Assembly (NCBI RefSeq): GCF_030315745.1
Contig: NZ_JASXSH010000021.1
Coordinates: 16,593 to 80,592, forward strand
DNA length: 64,000 nt
Source: Gordonia heveisoli
GTDB lineage: Bacteria; Actinomycetota; Actinomycetes; Mycobacteriales; Mycobacteriaceae
Direction of reading: 5' to 3'
Shown here: positions 23,181-31,997 of the stretch, piece by piece
Layout of the letters: each line of letters opens with the position of its first letter
Position numbering within the stretch: position 1 is the stretch's first letter
Translations under genes and position numbers: made by a program
Notes under the pieces: model-generated
Databases searched by the model: none
Told to the model about the DNA's origin: nothing
Seen by the model: only the letters and a program-made list of their open reading frames with translations

Positions 23181-24764
23181 CTAGAGCAGGATGCCCGGGT
23201 TGCAGATCCCGTCGGGATCGAGCGCCGTCTTGATGGCGGTCAGGATCTCGACGCCCAACGGCCCGATCTCGCCGTGGAAGGCGGTCCGATGGTCACGGCC
23301 CACGCCATGATGGTGGGTGATGGTCGCCCCGGTCGCCCGAATCGCGTCGGTAGCCGCTGATTTCGCCTGCGCCCAGGTGATCAGCGGATCGTCGCCGAGC
23401 GGGGCGACGACGGTGAAGTACAGCGACGCCCCCGAGTGGTACACGTGGCTGATGTGGCAGAGCACCGCAGGCGGCGCGCCCGCCGCGGTGAGCGTCTCGG
23501 TGAGTGCGGCGGTGACGGCCTGCTTCACCTGATGGAGCCGCGACCAGAAACACGCCGTTTCGAGCGTCTCCACCAAGACCCCGGAGGCGAGCATCGGATC
23601 ACGCAGGTATGGGCCGCGGAACCGGCCCGTCCGCCAGGCCTCCCCGGGTTCGGCGCCCAGGGACTGCGCACCGGCGTCGCTGAAGACTGTGGCCGCCGCC
23701 GACTGGCGCCACCGGACATCAGCGGCCGCCCCCTCGAAACCCGCGACGACCAGACATCCGCCGGGATCGGCACCCAGCCGGGCGGGATCGGCGAGATTGA
23801 GCGCGGTCTCCACCTCGTCGGACAGCCGCAGCACGGTGGGCATCGGTCCGTCCTGCGCCAATCGGCGCAAGGCGTCGGCCCCGGCGTCGAAGTCGGGGAA
23901 GCGCCACCCCTCGAACACCCGCACCTGCGGCTGCCGGTGGATGCGCACCCGGACCTCGGTGATGATCCCGAACGCGCCCTCCGAACCCAGGACGACCTGC
24001 CGGAGGTCCGGTCCGGCCGCCGACTTCGGGGCCGTGCCGAGGGTCAGCAATCCGTCGCCGGTGGCAAGCGTCAGACCCTCGACCATGTCGTCGAATCGGC
24101 CGTATCCGGCCGAGGACTGCCCCGCGGAGCGGGTCGCCGCATAGCCGCCCAGCCCGGCACCGGCGTAGGACTGCGGGAAGTGCCCGAGCGTGTATCCGGC
24201 CGTACGCAGCAATTCCTCGGCCCGGGTGCCGCGGATGCCGGCCTGGAAGGTCGCGATCCGGGAGATCTCATCGATCTCGACCAGCGCGTCCATCCGGCGC
24301 AGATCGACGCTGACGACACCGACGAAACCGGCGCGGTCGGGGGTCAGACCACCGACCACCGAGGTGCCGCCGGTGAACGGCACGACAGCCAGTCGATGCC
24401 GAGCACAGGTGCGCAGCACGCCGACCACAGCGTCGGCGTCGGCCGGGTACACCACCGCATCCGGGGCGTCGGAGGCGTCGCCGGCTAGCAGCCGCAGCAG
24501 GTCGGGGGTGGAATAGCCACGGGTGTGGTCGACCCGCCCGTCGTCCTCGACATCGATGCCATCGGGACCGACGACGGCGACCAGCGCCGCCCGTGCGGCC
24601 TCGGTGAGCGCGGCTGCCGGCAGCACCGCTGCGCGCGGCGATGCCCCTTCTGTCACGAATTGCGAGGCCGCGGAGGGCATTTCGATTCCAGCGTCGGGAT
24701 CGCCCCAGCGTGGCCGGTGCATCTGCACGGTCGCCAGTGCGGTCTCGTCCACGGATTCGGTCAT
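23181..24764 (-). CDS. FAD-binding oxidase, alkyldihydroxyacetone-phosphate-synthase-like
   Basis: 527 residues from the ATG at 24764. It has a VAO/PCMH-type FAD domain (AVVPFTGGTSVVGGLTP, GHFPQSYAGAGLGGYAATRSAGQSSAGYGRFDDMVEGL) and a C-terminal FAD-oxidase domain ending ITHHHGVGRDHR...GPLGVEILTAIKTALDPDGICNPGIL. The HHHGVG motif is that of alkylglycerone-phosphate synthases, which make ether lipids in eukaryotes. Actinobacterial homologues (AgpS-like) have no proven role. The start lies five bases after the stop of the TetR gene, so they are one operon and the regulator probably controls it. Confidence 0.85.
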   Translation of the reverse strand: MTESVDETALATVQMHRPRWGDPDAGIEMPSAASQFVTEGASPRAAVLPAAALTEAARAALVAVVGPDGIDVEDDGRVDHTRGYSTPDLLRLLAGDASDAPDAVVYPADADAVVGVLRTCARHRLAVVPFTGGTSVVGGLTPDRAGFVGVVSVDLRRMDALVEIDEISRIATFQAGIRGTRAEELLRTAGYTLGHFPQSYAGAGLGGYAATRSAGQSSAGYGRFDDMVEGLTLATGDGLLTLGTAPKSAAGPDLRQVVLGSEGAFGIITEVRVRIHRQPQVRVFEGWRFPDFDAGADALRRLAQDGPMPTVLRLSDEVETALNLADPARLGADPGGCLVVAGFEGAAADVRWRQSAAATVFSDAGAQSLGAEPGEAWRTGRFRGPYLRDPMLASGVLVETLETACFWSRLHQVKQAVTAALTETLTAAGAPPAVLCHISHVYHSGASLYFTVVAPLGDDPLITWAQAKSAATDAIRATGATITHHHGVGRDHRTAFHGEIGPLGVEILTAIKTALDPDGICNPGILL

Positions 24765-24769
24765 CGCCG

Positions 24770-25324
24770 CTACGGCTGTTTCACGATGGCACGGACCACC
24801 AGGTCGGCAATCTGTTCGTCGGTGAGCGAACTGTCGGGGATCAGCATCAGCGAATAGATGGTGCGCACCAGGAACTCCGCTGCGCCACGCGGATTCGGGA
24901 TCAGGTCGGCACCGATCTGCGGCTCGATGTCGGGCAGGGTCTGGTTGACGATCTGGTGGATCAGCGTCGTCCCCGCCGCATCCTCGGTCGCGACGAGGGC
25001 GCTGACCACCTCCTCGGGCTCCTTGCGGAGTACGTACTGCAATGCCTCGTGTTCTCGGATGTAGGGCAGCACGTTGACCACCTGGGCGCGCACCTTGCCG
25101 GCCGCATCGGTCTCGGTATCCGACCATTCGCGCAGCTTGACGCGGAGAACCGAGACCTCGCGTTCGACGATCGCGGCGACCAGCGCGTCCCGCCCGCCGA
25201 ACATGCGGTAGGCCGTCGCGCGCGCCACGCCGGCGTGCCGGGCCACCGATGTGAGACTCAGGGCCTTGGCCCCAAAGCGGGACACCATCCCGACGCCGAC
25301 ATCCACCAACCGGTCACGATCCAT
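24770..25324 (-). CDS. TetR-family transcriptional regulator
   Basis: 184 residues from the ATG at 25324 (a TTG two codons earlier is possible). The N-terminal helix-turn-helix is clear: VGVGMVSRFGAKALSLTSVARHAGVARATAYRMFGGRDALVAAIVERE (residues about 7-54). The C-terminal ligand-binding half has no specific similarity. The FAD-oxidase gene follows after five bases, so autoregulation of a regulator-enzyme operon is likely. Confidence 0.88.
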   Translation of the reverse strand: MDRDRLVDVGVGMVSRFGAKALSLTSVARHAGVARATAYRMFGGRDALVAAIVEREVSVLRVKLREWSDTETDAAGKVRAQVVNVLPYIREHEALQYVLRKEPEEVVSALVATEDAAGTTLIHQIVNQTLPDIEPQIGADLIPNPRGAAEFLVRTIYSLMLIPDSSLTDEQIADLVVRAIVKQP

Positions 25325-25368
25325 GGTCAAACGGTATCCAACCGCTGCTCACCGAAATGATGGCGCCG

Positions 25369-26007
25369 TCACGAGGACGGGGTGGTCGTCGTGCTACCGG
25401 CCGTCGCCCTGGCCCGTGTTGTGGTGGTCGTGGTTGTCGGATTCATCGTGCTCGTCTCGGTGAGTTGGGTTTCGGTGGGCTGGGTTTCGGTCCGGGTGCT
25501 GGGCTGGGTCGTCGGCGAGGGGCCCGACCGCTTCGTGGTCGATGTTGTCGGCACGGTCCGCCAGCTGGTTCGCGTCACGGTGGCCGTCGGCCCCTCCGCA
25601 CGCACGGTCAGGCTCGTCTGCCGGGACACCTCGGGGTTCCCGGATGTCTGACTGCGACAGTTCAGCAGGAACGTCGTTGGCACGCGGGTGATCCCGGCAG
25701 AGACCGTCCCGCTGCCACCCGACGCCAGCGTCGTCGAGTCGACCGGATCGTCGGCACCGGCACGGATGAGGTCGCAACGCACCGGTGTGCTGCGAATACC
25801 ATTGTTGCGCAGACGAATCGTGACCCGATAGCCGTCGATGGCATAACCGCAGCTGGGCGTCGGGCCGGTCCCACGGAAGTTCCCACAGGCCTGCGATCGC
25901 GTTGATGGTGCGGCGTCGGTGGACGAGATCCCCACCGCGCCGATGGTCGCCGCCCCACCGGCGACGAGCGCCGTGGCCACGACGATCGCTCGGACGGCGG
26001 TACGCAT
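25369..26007 (-). CDS. Secreted protein with Thr-rich C-terminal tail
   Basis: 212 residues. It has a signal peptide (AVRAIVVATALVAGGAATIGAV, cleavage probably after SSTDAA), a compact domain of about 110 residues with four Cys (ACGNF, PSCGY, VRCDL, LLNC) able to form two disulfides, then about 60 residues rich in Thr/Ser (repeats of the TETQ, TTTTTT type). Such tails are frequent O-mannosylation targets in actinobacteria. The domain is not recognised; it is plausibly an exported cell-wall-associated protein. Confidence 0.7.
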   Translation of the reverse strand: MRTAVRAIVVATALVAGGAATIGAVGISSTDAAPSTRSQACGNFRGTGPTPSCGYAIDGYRVTIRLRNNGIRSTPVRCDLIRAGADDPVDSTTLASGGSGTVSAGITRVPTTFLLNCRSQTSGNPEVSRQTSLTVRAEGPTATVTRTSWRTVPTTSTTKRSGPSPTTQPSTRTETQPTETQLTETSTMNPTTTTTTTRARATAGSTTTTPSS

Positions 26008-26055
26008 GGGGCTCCATTCGGCGGGTAGTGCATTCGGCGGTGCTGCGATGCGCGG

Positions 26056-27051
26056 TCAGCCCCCGGGCCGCACATGGACGCGTTCGACAATACGCGCGGC
26101 GGCGGGACGCCGCACCGGCATCGGCAGCAACCCGCGCGCCACGACGACCCCGCCCAGACACAGCACACCGCCGATCACCCCGGCGATCGTCGGCAGCTCA
26201 CCGAGCAGCAGCCAGGACAGCAGGACGACGATGGCCGGTACGACCAGCGTGGTCGCCGCCATCGCGCTCGCCCGGGTCCGGGCGAGGGCATACGCCCAGG
26301 TGGTGAAGGCGATGGCGGTCGGCCCGATACCGAGATAGAAGACCGCGACCAGTGCGCCACCATCGGCGTCGGCGAGTTCGGCGATCGCCTGCGGCGCGAA
26401 CGGCAACGTCGCAACGAGGCCGGCGAGGGCGCCGAGCCAGGTCGCCGTGAGGGCATCGACGCCGGTCAGGGCGAACTTCTGCAACAACACCCCGGTCGCG
26501 TACAGCACCGCGGCGGCCAGCCCCAGTCCGACGCCCAGCCAGTCCGCATCCAGCCCGCCGCCCCCATCTCCACCGCCACCGGCGACGGCGATCACCGCGA
26601 CACCCGCGAAACCGATCGCCATACCGACGACCAGCGGCCGCGGGAAGCCGTCGCCGAGGAACAGTCCGGCGAAGATCGCCACCAGCAAGGGCGCGACGTT
26701 GACGAGCAGCGCCGACGTCCCCGCATCGAGATGCCGCTCGGCCCAGTTCAGCAACACCGTGTACCCGGCGAACCACGCCACCCCGTACCCGGCGACGAGA
26801 CCGATGGTCCCGCCGCGGGGCAAGCGGTCGACGATCGGCCGATGGTCGCGCAACCGCACCGCCACGACGATCACCGTCAACACGATCACCGCGGCGAACA
26901 GTCGAAGGAAGGCCATCGCACCCGGCGAGAACACATCCGCCAGCGCCCGGATCGCGACGAAGGCCGACGCCCACAGCACGACGGTGACCGTGGCGGCGAT
27001 CGCGGGCAGGCGCGGTGCGAGACCGGTCGAAGCCGGCACGGAAAGGGTCAT
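26056..27051 (-). CDS. EamA/DMT-family exporter
   Basis: 331 residues with about ten membrane helices in two EamA repeats (ATVTVVLWASAFVAIRALADVFSPGAMAFLRLFAAVIVL; later AVFYLGIGPTAIAFTTWAYALARTRASAMAATTLVVPAIVVLLSWLLLGELPT). These are the signatures of the drug/metabolite transporter family, usually amino-acid or metabolite exporters. It is divergent from a LysR regulator across an 81-bp, A/T-richer intergenic region, suggesting control by that regulator. Confidence 0.88.
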   Translation of the reverse strand: MTLSVPASTGLAPRLPAIAATVTVVLWASAFVAIRALADVFSPGAMAFLRLFAAVIVLTVIVVAVRLRDHRPIVDRLPRGGTIGLVAGYGVAWFAGYTVLLNWAERHLDAGTSALLVNVAPLLVAIFAGLFLGDGFPRPLVVGMAIGFAGVAVIAVAGGGGDGGGGLDADWLGVGLGLAAAVLYATGVLLQKFALTGVDALTATWLGALAGLVATLPFAPQAIAELADADGGALVAVFYLGIGPTAIAFTTWAYALARTRASAMAATTLVVPAIVVLLSWLLLGELPTIAGVIGGVLCLGGVVVARGLLPMPVRRPAAARIVERVHVRPGG

Positions 27052-27087
27052 GCGGCCATCGTGCCGGAGGAATCAATGAAACACAAT

Positions 27088-27108
27088 TGAATATTACTGC
27101 GCTATTCA
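27088..27108. promoter_or_regulatory. Candidate LysR operator between eamA-type and lysR-type genes
   Basis: TGAATA (27088-27093) and TATTCA (27103-27108) form a perfect 6-bp inverted repeat with a 9-bp spacer in the A/T-rich divergent promoter region. Size and position suit a LysR-type binding site. Confidence 0.5.
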
Positions 27109-27132
27109 TAAGTTCAGCTGTACATTTGGGTC

Positions 27133-28041
27133 ATGGTGGACGTACATCGGCTCCGGATTCTGCGGGCGGTGATCGGCGAGGGTTCGGTCGGCGGTGCCGC
27201 CGCAGCACTCGGTTACACGCCCTCGGCGGTCAGCCAGCAGATCGCGGCGTTGCAGCGGGAGACCAGACTGACCCTGATCGAGCGGGACGGCCGGGGCATC
27301 GTACCCACCGAGGCGGGGAGCACACTGGCGGCCGAGGCCGCCGCGGTTTTCGACCAGATCGCCCACCTCGACGGACTGATCGCCGAACTACGCGACGGCC
27401 GGGTCGGGCAGCTCCGGATCGCCTACTTCGCGTCGGCCGGCGCGACGTGGATCCCGCCGATCGTCGCCGCGATCCACCGCGAGTTCCCCGCCGTCCGCCT
27501 CGACCTGCGGCTCATCGAATTGATGGGCGCCGACGCCGGACGGTCCGCCGACATCGAGATCTACGTCGACCAGCACGGCGACGGGCGAGCGAGCGCGCCC
27601 GACCCCGATGGCTTCACCGGCCACCCACTCACGGTCGAGCCGTATCTGGCTGTGGTGCCCCGTGATTCGCACTGGGCGGATCATTCCGCGATCGGACTCC
27701 GTGAGCTGGGCGAGGTTCCGTGGGTAGACAACGACGTCGCTCGCGGTCCCTGCCGGCAGGCCCTCCTCGAGGCATGTACCGCCACCGGCTTCACCCCGGA
27801 TTTCCGGGTCGAGACCCAGGATTACCCGACCGCGATCCGATTCGTTGCAGCCGGCGTCGGCCTCACCGTGATCCCCCGACTCGGAACCCTCGACCTACCC
27901 CCCGGCGTGGTCGCGATACCCATCGTCGACCCGACGCCGACCCGCGCGATCCGGGTCCGGGTGCGCAACAGTTCGGCGGACTACCCCGCCGTCGCGCGCG
28001 TACTGGAGATGCTGACCGACGCGGTCGAGGCCGAAACGTAG
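27133..28041 (+). CDS. LysR-family transcriptional regulator
   Basis: 302 residues. The N-terminal winged HTH is VHRLRILRAVIGEGSVGGAAAALGYTPSAVSQQIAALQRETRLTLIERDGRGIVPTEAG (residues about 4-62), with a linker helix and a C-terminal substrate-binding domain (LRIAYFASAGATWIPPIVAAIHREFPAVRLDLRLIE; late FVAAGVGLTVIPRLGTL). The gene is convergent with fgd1. It probably regulates the divergent EamA exporter and itself. Confidence 0.9.
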   Translation: MVDVHRLRILRAVIGEGSVGGAAAALGYTPSAVSQQIAALQRETRLTLIERDGRGIVPTEAGSTLAAEAAAVFDQIAHLDGLIAELRDGRVGQLRIAYFASAGATWIPPIVAAIHREFPAVRLDLRLIELMGADAGRSADIEIYVDQHGDGRASAPDPDGFTGHPLTVEPYLAVVPRDSHWADHSAIGLRELGEVPWVDNDVARGPCRQALLEACTATGFTPDFRVETQDYPTAIRFVAAGVGLTVIPRLGTLDLPPGVVAIPIVDPTPTRAIRVRVRNSSADYPAVARVLEMLTDAVEAET

Positions 28042-28043
28042 TA

Positions 28044-28068
28044 CGCACCCACGGAATTCGCGGGTGCG
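28044..28068. terminator. Hairpin between convergent lysR-type gene and fgd1
   Basis: CGCACCC (28044-28050) and GGGTGCG (28062-28068) form a stem with an 11-base loop directly after the regulator stop. There is no T-tract; it may act for both strands. Confidence 0.4.
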
Positions 28069-28083
28069 CACGACCGATTCCGC

Positions 28084-29100
28084 TCAGACGGTCAGCTTGC
28101 GCAACCGGGGTGCGAGATCTCGCGCGAAGTTGTCCAGGAATCGGCGCTGATCGTGACCGGGGGCATGGAAGACCAGGTGATTGAGCCCGGCGTCGGTGTA
28201 GAACTTCACCCGCTCGACGGCCTCGTCCGGGTCGGACGCCACGATCCAGCGTTTGGCCACCTGCTCGATCGGCAGTTCGTCGGCCAGTCGTTCCATCTCG
28301 GTGGACGAGTTGACGCTGTGCTTCTGCTCCGGCGTCAGCGACAGCGGCGCCCAGAACCGCGTATTCTCCAGCGCCAGTTCAGGATCGGGATCATAGGAGA
28401 TCTTGATCTCGATCATCCGGTCGATCGCGTCGAAGTCACGGCCCGCCTTGTCCGCCCCCTCCTTGACCGCCGGGATCAGCTTCTCCTGGTAGAGCTCGGC
28501 ACCCTTGCCGGAGGTGCAGATGAAGCCGTCGCCCGCACGGCCCGCATAGCGCGCGACGACCGGACCACCGGCGGCGACGTAGACCGGCACAGGCTGCTCG
28601 GGGATGTCATACATGTAGGCGCCCTGGGTCTGGTAGTACTCGCCCTGGAAATCGACCTGCTCGCCGGTCCACAGTTCCCGCATCAGCGCGATCGCCTCAC
28701 GCAGCCGCGCGAATCGCTCCTTGAACTCCGGCCATTCGCCGGTGAAGCCGGTGGCGTACTCGTTGAGCGCCTCACCCGTCCCGACGCCGAGCATGATGCG
28801 CCCGGGGTACAGGCAGGCCATCGACGCGAAGGCCTGCGCGATGACTGCGGGGTTGTAGCGGAAGGTCGGGGTCATCACCGAGGTGCCGATCTGCACGCGT
28901 TCGGTGCGTTCACCGACGGCCGCCATCCACGCCAGCGAAAAGGGTGCGTGGCCGCCGTTGTGTCGCCACGGCTGGAAGTGATCGCTGACCGCGACCGAAT
29001 CCAGCCCGGCCGCCTCGGCGGCGACCGCGATCTCCACGAGCTCGCGCGGATCGAACTGTTCGGCCGACGCCTTGAAACCGAGTTTGAGTTGCTGTGCCAC
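28084..29100 (-). CDS. fgd1: F420-dependent glucose-6-phosphate dehydrogenase
   Basis: 338 residues, near full-length match in my memory to mycobacterial FGD1: [102 protein letters not shown] and [16 protein letters not shown]. It oxidises glucose-6-phosphate to phosphogluconolactone and reduces coenzyme F420, supplying F420H2 for nitroreductase-like enzymes. His, Trp and Glu residues of the SDHFQPW and GEALNE segments match the catalytic/phosphate-binding positions. It is monocistronic and divergent from an ABC exporter. An organism carrying this should also make F420. Confidence 0.96.
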   Translation of the reverse strand: MAQQLKLGFKASAEQFDPRELVEIAVAAEAAGLDSVAVSDHFQPWRHNGGHAPFSLAWMAAVGERTERVQIGTSVMTPTFRYNPAVIAQAFASMACLYPGRIMLGVGTGEALNEYATGFTGEWPEFKERFARLREAIALMRELWTGEQVDFQGEYYQTQGAYMYDIPEQPVPVYVAAGGPVVARYAGRAGDGFICTSGKGAELYQEKLIPAVKEGADKAGRDFDAIDRMIEIKISYDPDPELALENTRFWAPLSLTPEQKHSVNSSTEMERLADELPIEQVAKRWIVASDPDEAVERVKFYTDAGLNHLVFHAPGHDQRRFLDNFARDLAPRLRKLTV

Positions 29101-29252
29101 CCTGCCACCTCACTTCTGTGCTGTGTTCGCCTGTGGCCCGTGGTCGGACACCTCGTCGTGTGCACCGTCGGACCGCTGGATTCAACTTAACCAGGCGGGC
29201 ATCGACCGCCCGTGATGGGGACCACAGACCGCCAGCCGCCCACGACTGGACC

Positions 29253-29266
29253 TCAAGTTAACTTGA
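29253..29266. promoter_or_regulatory. Perfect 14-bp palindrome upstream of the ABC exporter
   Basis: TCAAGTTAACTTGA is self-complementary and lies 17 bp before the exporter ATG. A related half-motif, TTCAACTTAACC, lies at 29181-29192 on the fgd1 side. Position suggests a repressor operator overlapping the exporter promoter. Confidence 0.55.
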
Positions 29267-29283
29267 AGTTCTATCGTGGCGTC

Positions 29284-31212
29284 ATGAGCATGGAATCGGT
29301 CGCGTGGGACGCGATGTACAAGTCGATGAACGCGCCGTCGAGCCGTCGACTGCGCGGTGACCGGCGCACCACCCTGCGGCGCATCGGGACATTCGCCCGA
29401 CCACACCGGCGCCAGATCGCGATCTTCCTGCTGCTGTCGGTGTTCACCGCCCTGCTGACCGTCGTCACACCACTGCTCGCCGGGCGGGTCGTCAACCTGA
29501 TCACCGCAGGCGACGACGGCGGCCTCATCGTCGGGCTGGCCGTCCTCATCGCGGTCATCGCGGTCATCGAAGCGGTGGTCGGGATCGGAATCCGCTGGTT
29601 GTCGGCGAATATCGGCGAGGGGCTGATCCTCGACCTGCGACGCGCCGTCTTCGACCACGTCCAGCAGATGCCGGTCGCCTTCTTCACCCGCACCCGCACC
29701 GGGGCACTGGTCAGCCGGCTCAACAACGACGTGATCGGTGCACAACGGGCCTTCAGCGACACCCTGTCCGGCGTGGTCGCCAACGTCGTCACCCTCGCCC
29801 TGACCCTCGGCGTGATGATCGCGATCAGCTGGCAGATCACCCTGCTGGCCCTGATCCTGCTACCCATCTTCGTGGTCCCGGCCCGCCGCATGGGCCGTCG
29901 AATGGCCGCGCTGTCCCGGGAGGCCGCCGAACACAACGCCCGCATGTCGACCCAGATGACCGAACGGTTCTCCGCACCCGGCGCCACCCTGGTCAAACTG
30001 TTCGGTCGCCCCGACCTCGAATCCGCCGAGTTCGCCGGCCGCGCCGATCGCGTCCGCGACATCGGGGTGCGACGCGCGATGCTGCAGTCGATGTTCATGA
30101 CCGCACTGACCCTGGTGTCCGCCTTGGCGCTCGCACTCGTCTACGGACTCGGCGGCTGGCTCGCCGTCCACCAGCATCTGTCCGCCGGCGCCGTCGTCTC
30201 GCTCGCCCTGCTACTGACCCGCATGTACGCACCCCTGACCGCACTGGCCAACGCACGCGTCGAGGTCATGAGCGCGCTGGTCAGCTTCGAGCGCGTCTTC
30301 GAGGTGCTCGACCTGGAACCCCTGGTCGCGCAGGCCCCCGACGCGATCGCCGTACCCGGCACCGAGATGACCGCGATCGCCCCGGTGTCGGTACGCCTGC
30401 ACGACGTCTCCTTCGCCTACCCACCGGCCGACAAGGTCTCCCTCGCCTCGCTGGAAGAGGTTGCACAACTGGACAACCGGGGCGGCGACCCGGTGCTGCA
30501 CCACATCGACCTCGACGTGGCACCCGGACGGATGCTGGCGCTGGTCGGCTCATCGGGGGCGGGTAAGTCGACGATCGCGAGCCTGGTCACCCGGCTCTAC
30601 GACGTCGATTCGGGTGCCGTCCTCCTCAACGGGATCGACGTCCGTGATCTGCGCCTGGACTCACTGCACCGCACGGTCAGCCTGGTCACCCAGGACGGAC
30701 ATCTCTTCCACGACACCATCCGCGCCAACCTCACCCTGGCCCGACCCGAGGCAGGCGAGGACGAACTCTGGGAGGCACTGCGACGAGCCCGCCTCGACGC
30801 ACTCGTCGCAGGCCTACCCGCGGGACTGGACACCGTGGTCGGCGAACGCGGCTATCGGCTCTCCGGCGGTGAACGCCAGCGCATGACGATCGCCCGGCTG
30901 CTCCTGGCCAAACCGTCGGTGGTCATCCTCGACGAGGCGACCGCGCACCTGGACTCGACGTCGGAGGCGGCCGTGCAGGAGGCCCTCGGCGAAGCTCTCG
31001 CCGGTCGCACCTCGATCGTCATCGCGCACCGGCTGTCGACGATCCGGGCGGCCGACGAGATCGCCGTCCTCGAAGGCGGCCGGGTCGTCGAACGCGGGAA
31101 CCATCCGACCCTGCTGGCCCGCGGCGGGCGATACGCCGAGCTCTACCGGACGCAGTTCGCCGACGAGCCAGGTGTCGGGGATGCGACCGACGGGGATGAG
31201 CTCACGGCCTAG
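29284..31212 (+). CDS. ABC exporter, fused permease-ATPase half-transporter
   Basis: 642 residues from the ATG at 29284. A type IV (ABC_membrane) domain of six helices spans residues about 40-330 (IAIFLLLSVFTALLTVVTPLLAGRVVNL and onward). A nucleotide-binding domain has Walker A GSSGAGKST, signature LSGGE and Walker B VVILDEATAHLD; the H-loop is SIVIAHRLSTI. A homodimer would be the working unit. Similar proteins export lipids, peptides or drugs; the substrate is unknown. The inter-domain linker is longer than usual (ADKVSLASLEEVAQLDNRGG inside the first NBD strands). A 14-bp palindrome just upstream suggests it is inducible. Confidence 0.88.
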   Translation: MSMESVAWDAMYKSMNAPSSRRLRGDRRTTLRRIGTFARPHRRQIAIFLLLSVFTALLTVVTPLLAGRVVNLITAGDDGGLIVGLAVLIAVIAVIEAVVGIGIRWLSANIGEGLILDLRRAVFDHVQQMPVAFFTRTRTGALVSRLNNDVIGAQRAFSDTLSGVVANVVTLALTLGVMIAISWQITLLALILLPIFVVPARRMGRRMAALSREAAEHNARMSTQMTERFSAPGATLVKLFGRPDLESAEFAGRADRVRDIGVRRAMLQSMFMTALTLVSALALALVYGLGGWLAVHQHLSAGAVVSLALLLTRMYAPLTALANARVEVMSALVSFERVFEVLDLEPLVAQAPDAIAVPGTEMTAIAPVSVRLHDVSFAYPPADKVSLASLEEVAQLDNRGGDPVLHHIDLDVAPGRMLALVGSSGAGKSTIASLVTRLYDVDSGAVLLNGIDVRDLRLDSLHRTVSLVTQDGHLFHDTIRANLTLARPEAGEDELWEALRRARLDALVAGLPAGLDTVVGERGYRLSGGERQRMTIARLLLAKPSVVILDEATAHLDSTSEAAVQEALGEALAGRTSIVIAHRLSTIRAADEIAVLEGGRVVERGNHPTLLARGGRYAELYRTQFADEPGVGDATDGDELTA

Positions 31213-31282
31213 TCGCGTCGGCCCGTACGTGCCGCTGCGGCAGCCGACCCCGCGAGCGGGAAGATCCGCGGGCAGCGGAGCG

Positions 31283-31558
31283 TCAGTCGTCGTCGAGGTC
31301 GTCGAGGGGATCGATCAAGCCGCGCCGCTTGGCACCCGGTTCCGGGAGCGGTGTCAGCTTCCGACGGCGGAACTGCAGGTAGATCATGCCGATGTTGACG
31401 GCGATGATGGCCAGGCCGATCGCCACCCACACCCACTTGCCGTCCTGCCACCAGGTGAAGGTCAGCGCACCGACACAGACCATCAGGATGATGGCCCCGA
31501 CGATGGTCATACCGCTCGCGTAGCCCTGGGCGTTCCGCTGATATTGGTGGTACGTCAT
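31283..31558 (-). CDS. Small two-helix membrane protein
   Basis: 91 residues from the ATG at 31558, with GAGGAA upstream. Two hydrophobic helices (MTIVGAIILMVCVGALTFTWW and WVWVAIGLAIIAVNIGMIYL) are joined by a short turn. It ends with a basic patch (FRRRK) and an acidic tail (DPLDDLDDD). Not assigned to a family. It follows the DUF202 gene on the same strand after 19 bases and is probably co-transcribed. Confidence 0.65.
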   Translation of the reverse strand: MTYHQYQRNAQGYASGMTIVGAIILMVCVGALTFTWWQDGKWVWVAIGLAIIAVNIGMIYLQFRRRKLTPLPEPGAKRRGLIDPLDDLDDD

Positions 31559-31577
31559 CGCCCACACTTCCTCTCGT

Positions 31578-31997
31578 TCACACCTGCACGACGATCGCCA
31601 CCGCAACCGCGACCGCCACCACCACTATCGCAGCGACGAGGTACATCACCTGCGACGGCCCCGGGATGGGTCCGCCGCGTTCGAGTGCGGCCAGCGTCCG
31701 GCGCCAGCGCACCGCCCCGGTGATCGCGACCGCGCAGCCGAGCGCCACCATCACCAGCCCCAGCGACGTCTCGATCAGTGAGCTGGTGACGTCCGGGGCG
31801 ATGTAGACGATGGCGACGCCACCGGCCAGGAAGCCCAGCGACGTCCGGATCCAGGCCAGCATCGTGCGTTCGGCGGCGAGGGTGAAACGTGCGTCGACCG
31901 CCCCGGGTATCGGCTCGGGGGTGTCATTCGTGCGGGGGCGATCAGCCTGCCCGCTGGTCCGGTCGGTCGTCAGCAGTCTTGCCCTCTCGGATCGCAT
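31578..31997 (-). CDS. DUF202 (YidH-like) membrane protein
   Basis: 139 residues. The DUF202 signature RFTLAAERTMLAWIRTSLGFLAGGVAIVY is followed by two more helices (TSLGLVMVALGCAVAITGAVRW, VMYLVAAIVVVAVAVAVAIVV). The family is a three-helix inner-membrane protein of unknown function. The ATG lies 56 bp inside the 3' end of the esterase gene; no later in-frame start with a ribosome-binding site is visible, so the overlap may be real. Confidence 0.8.
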   Translation of the reverse strand: MRSERARLLTTDRTSGQADRPRTNDTPEPIPGAVDARFTLAAERTMLAWIRTSLGFLAGGVAIVYIAPDVTSSLIETSLGLVMVALGCAVAITGAVRWRRTLAALERGGPIPGPSQVMYLVAAIVVVAVAVAVAIVVQV

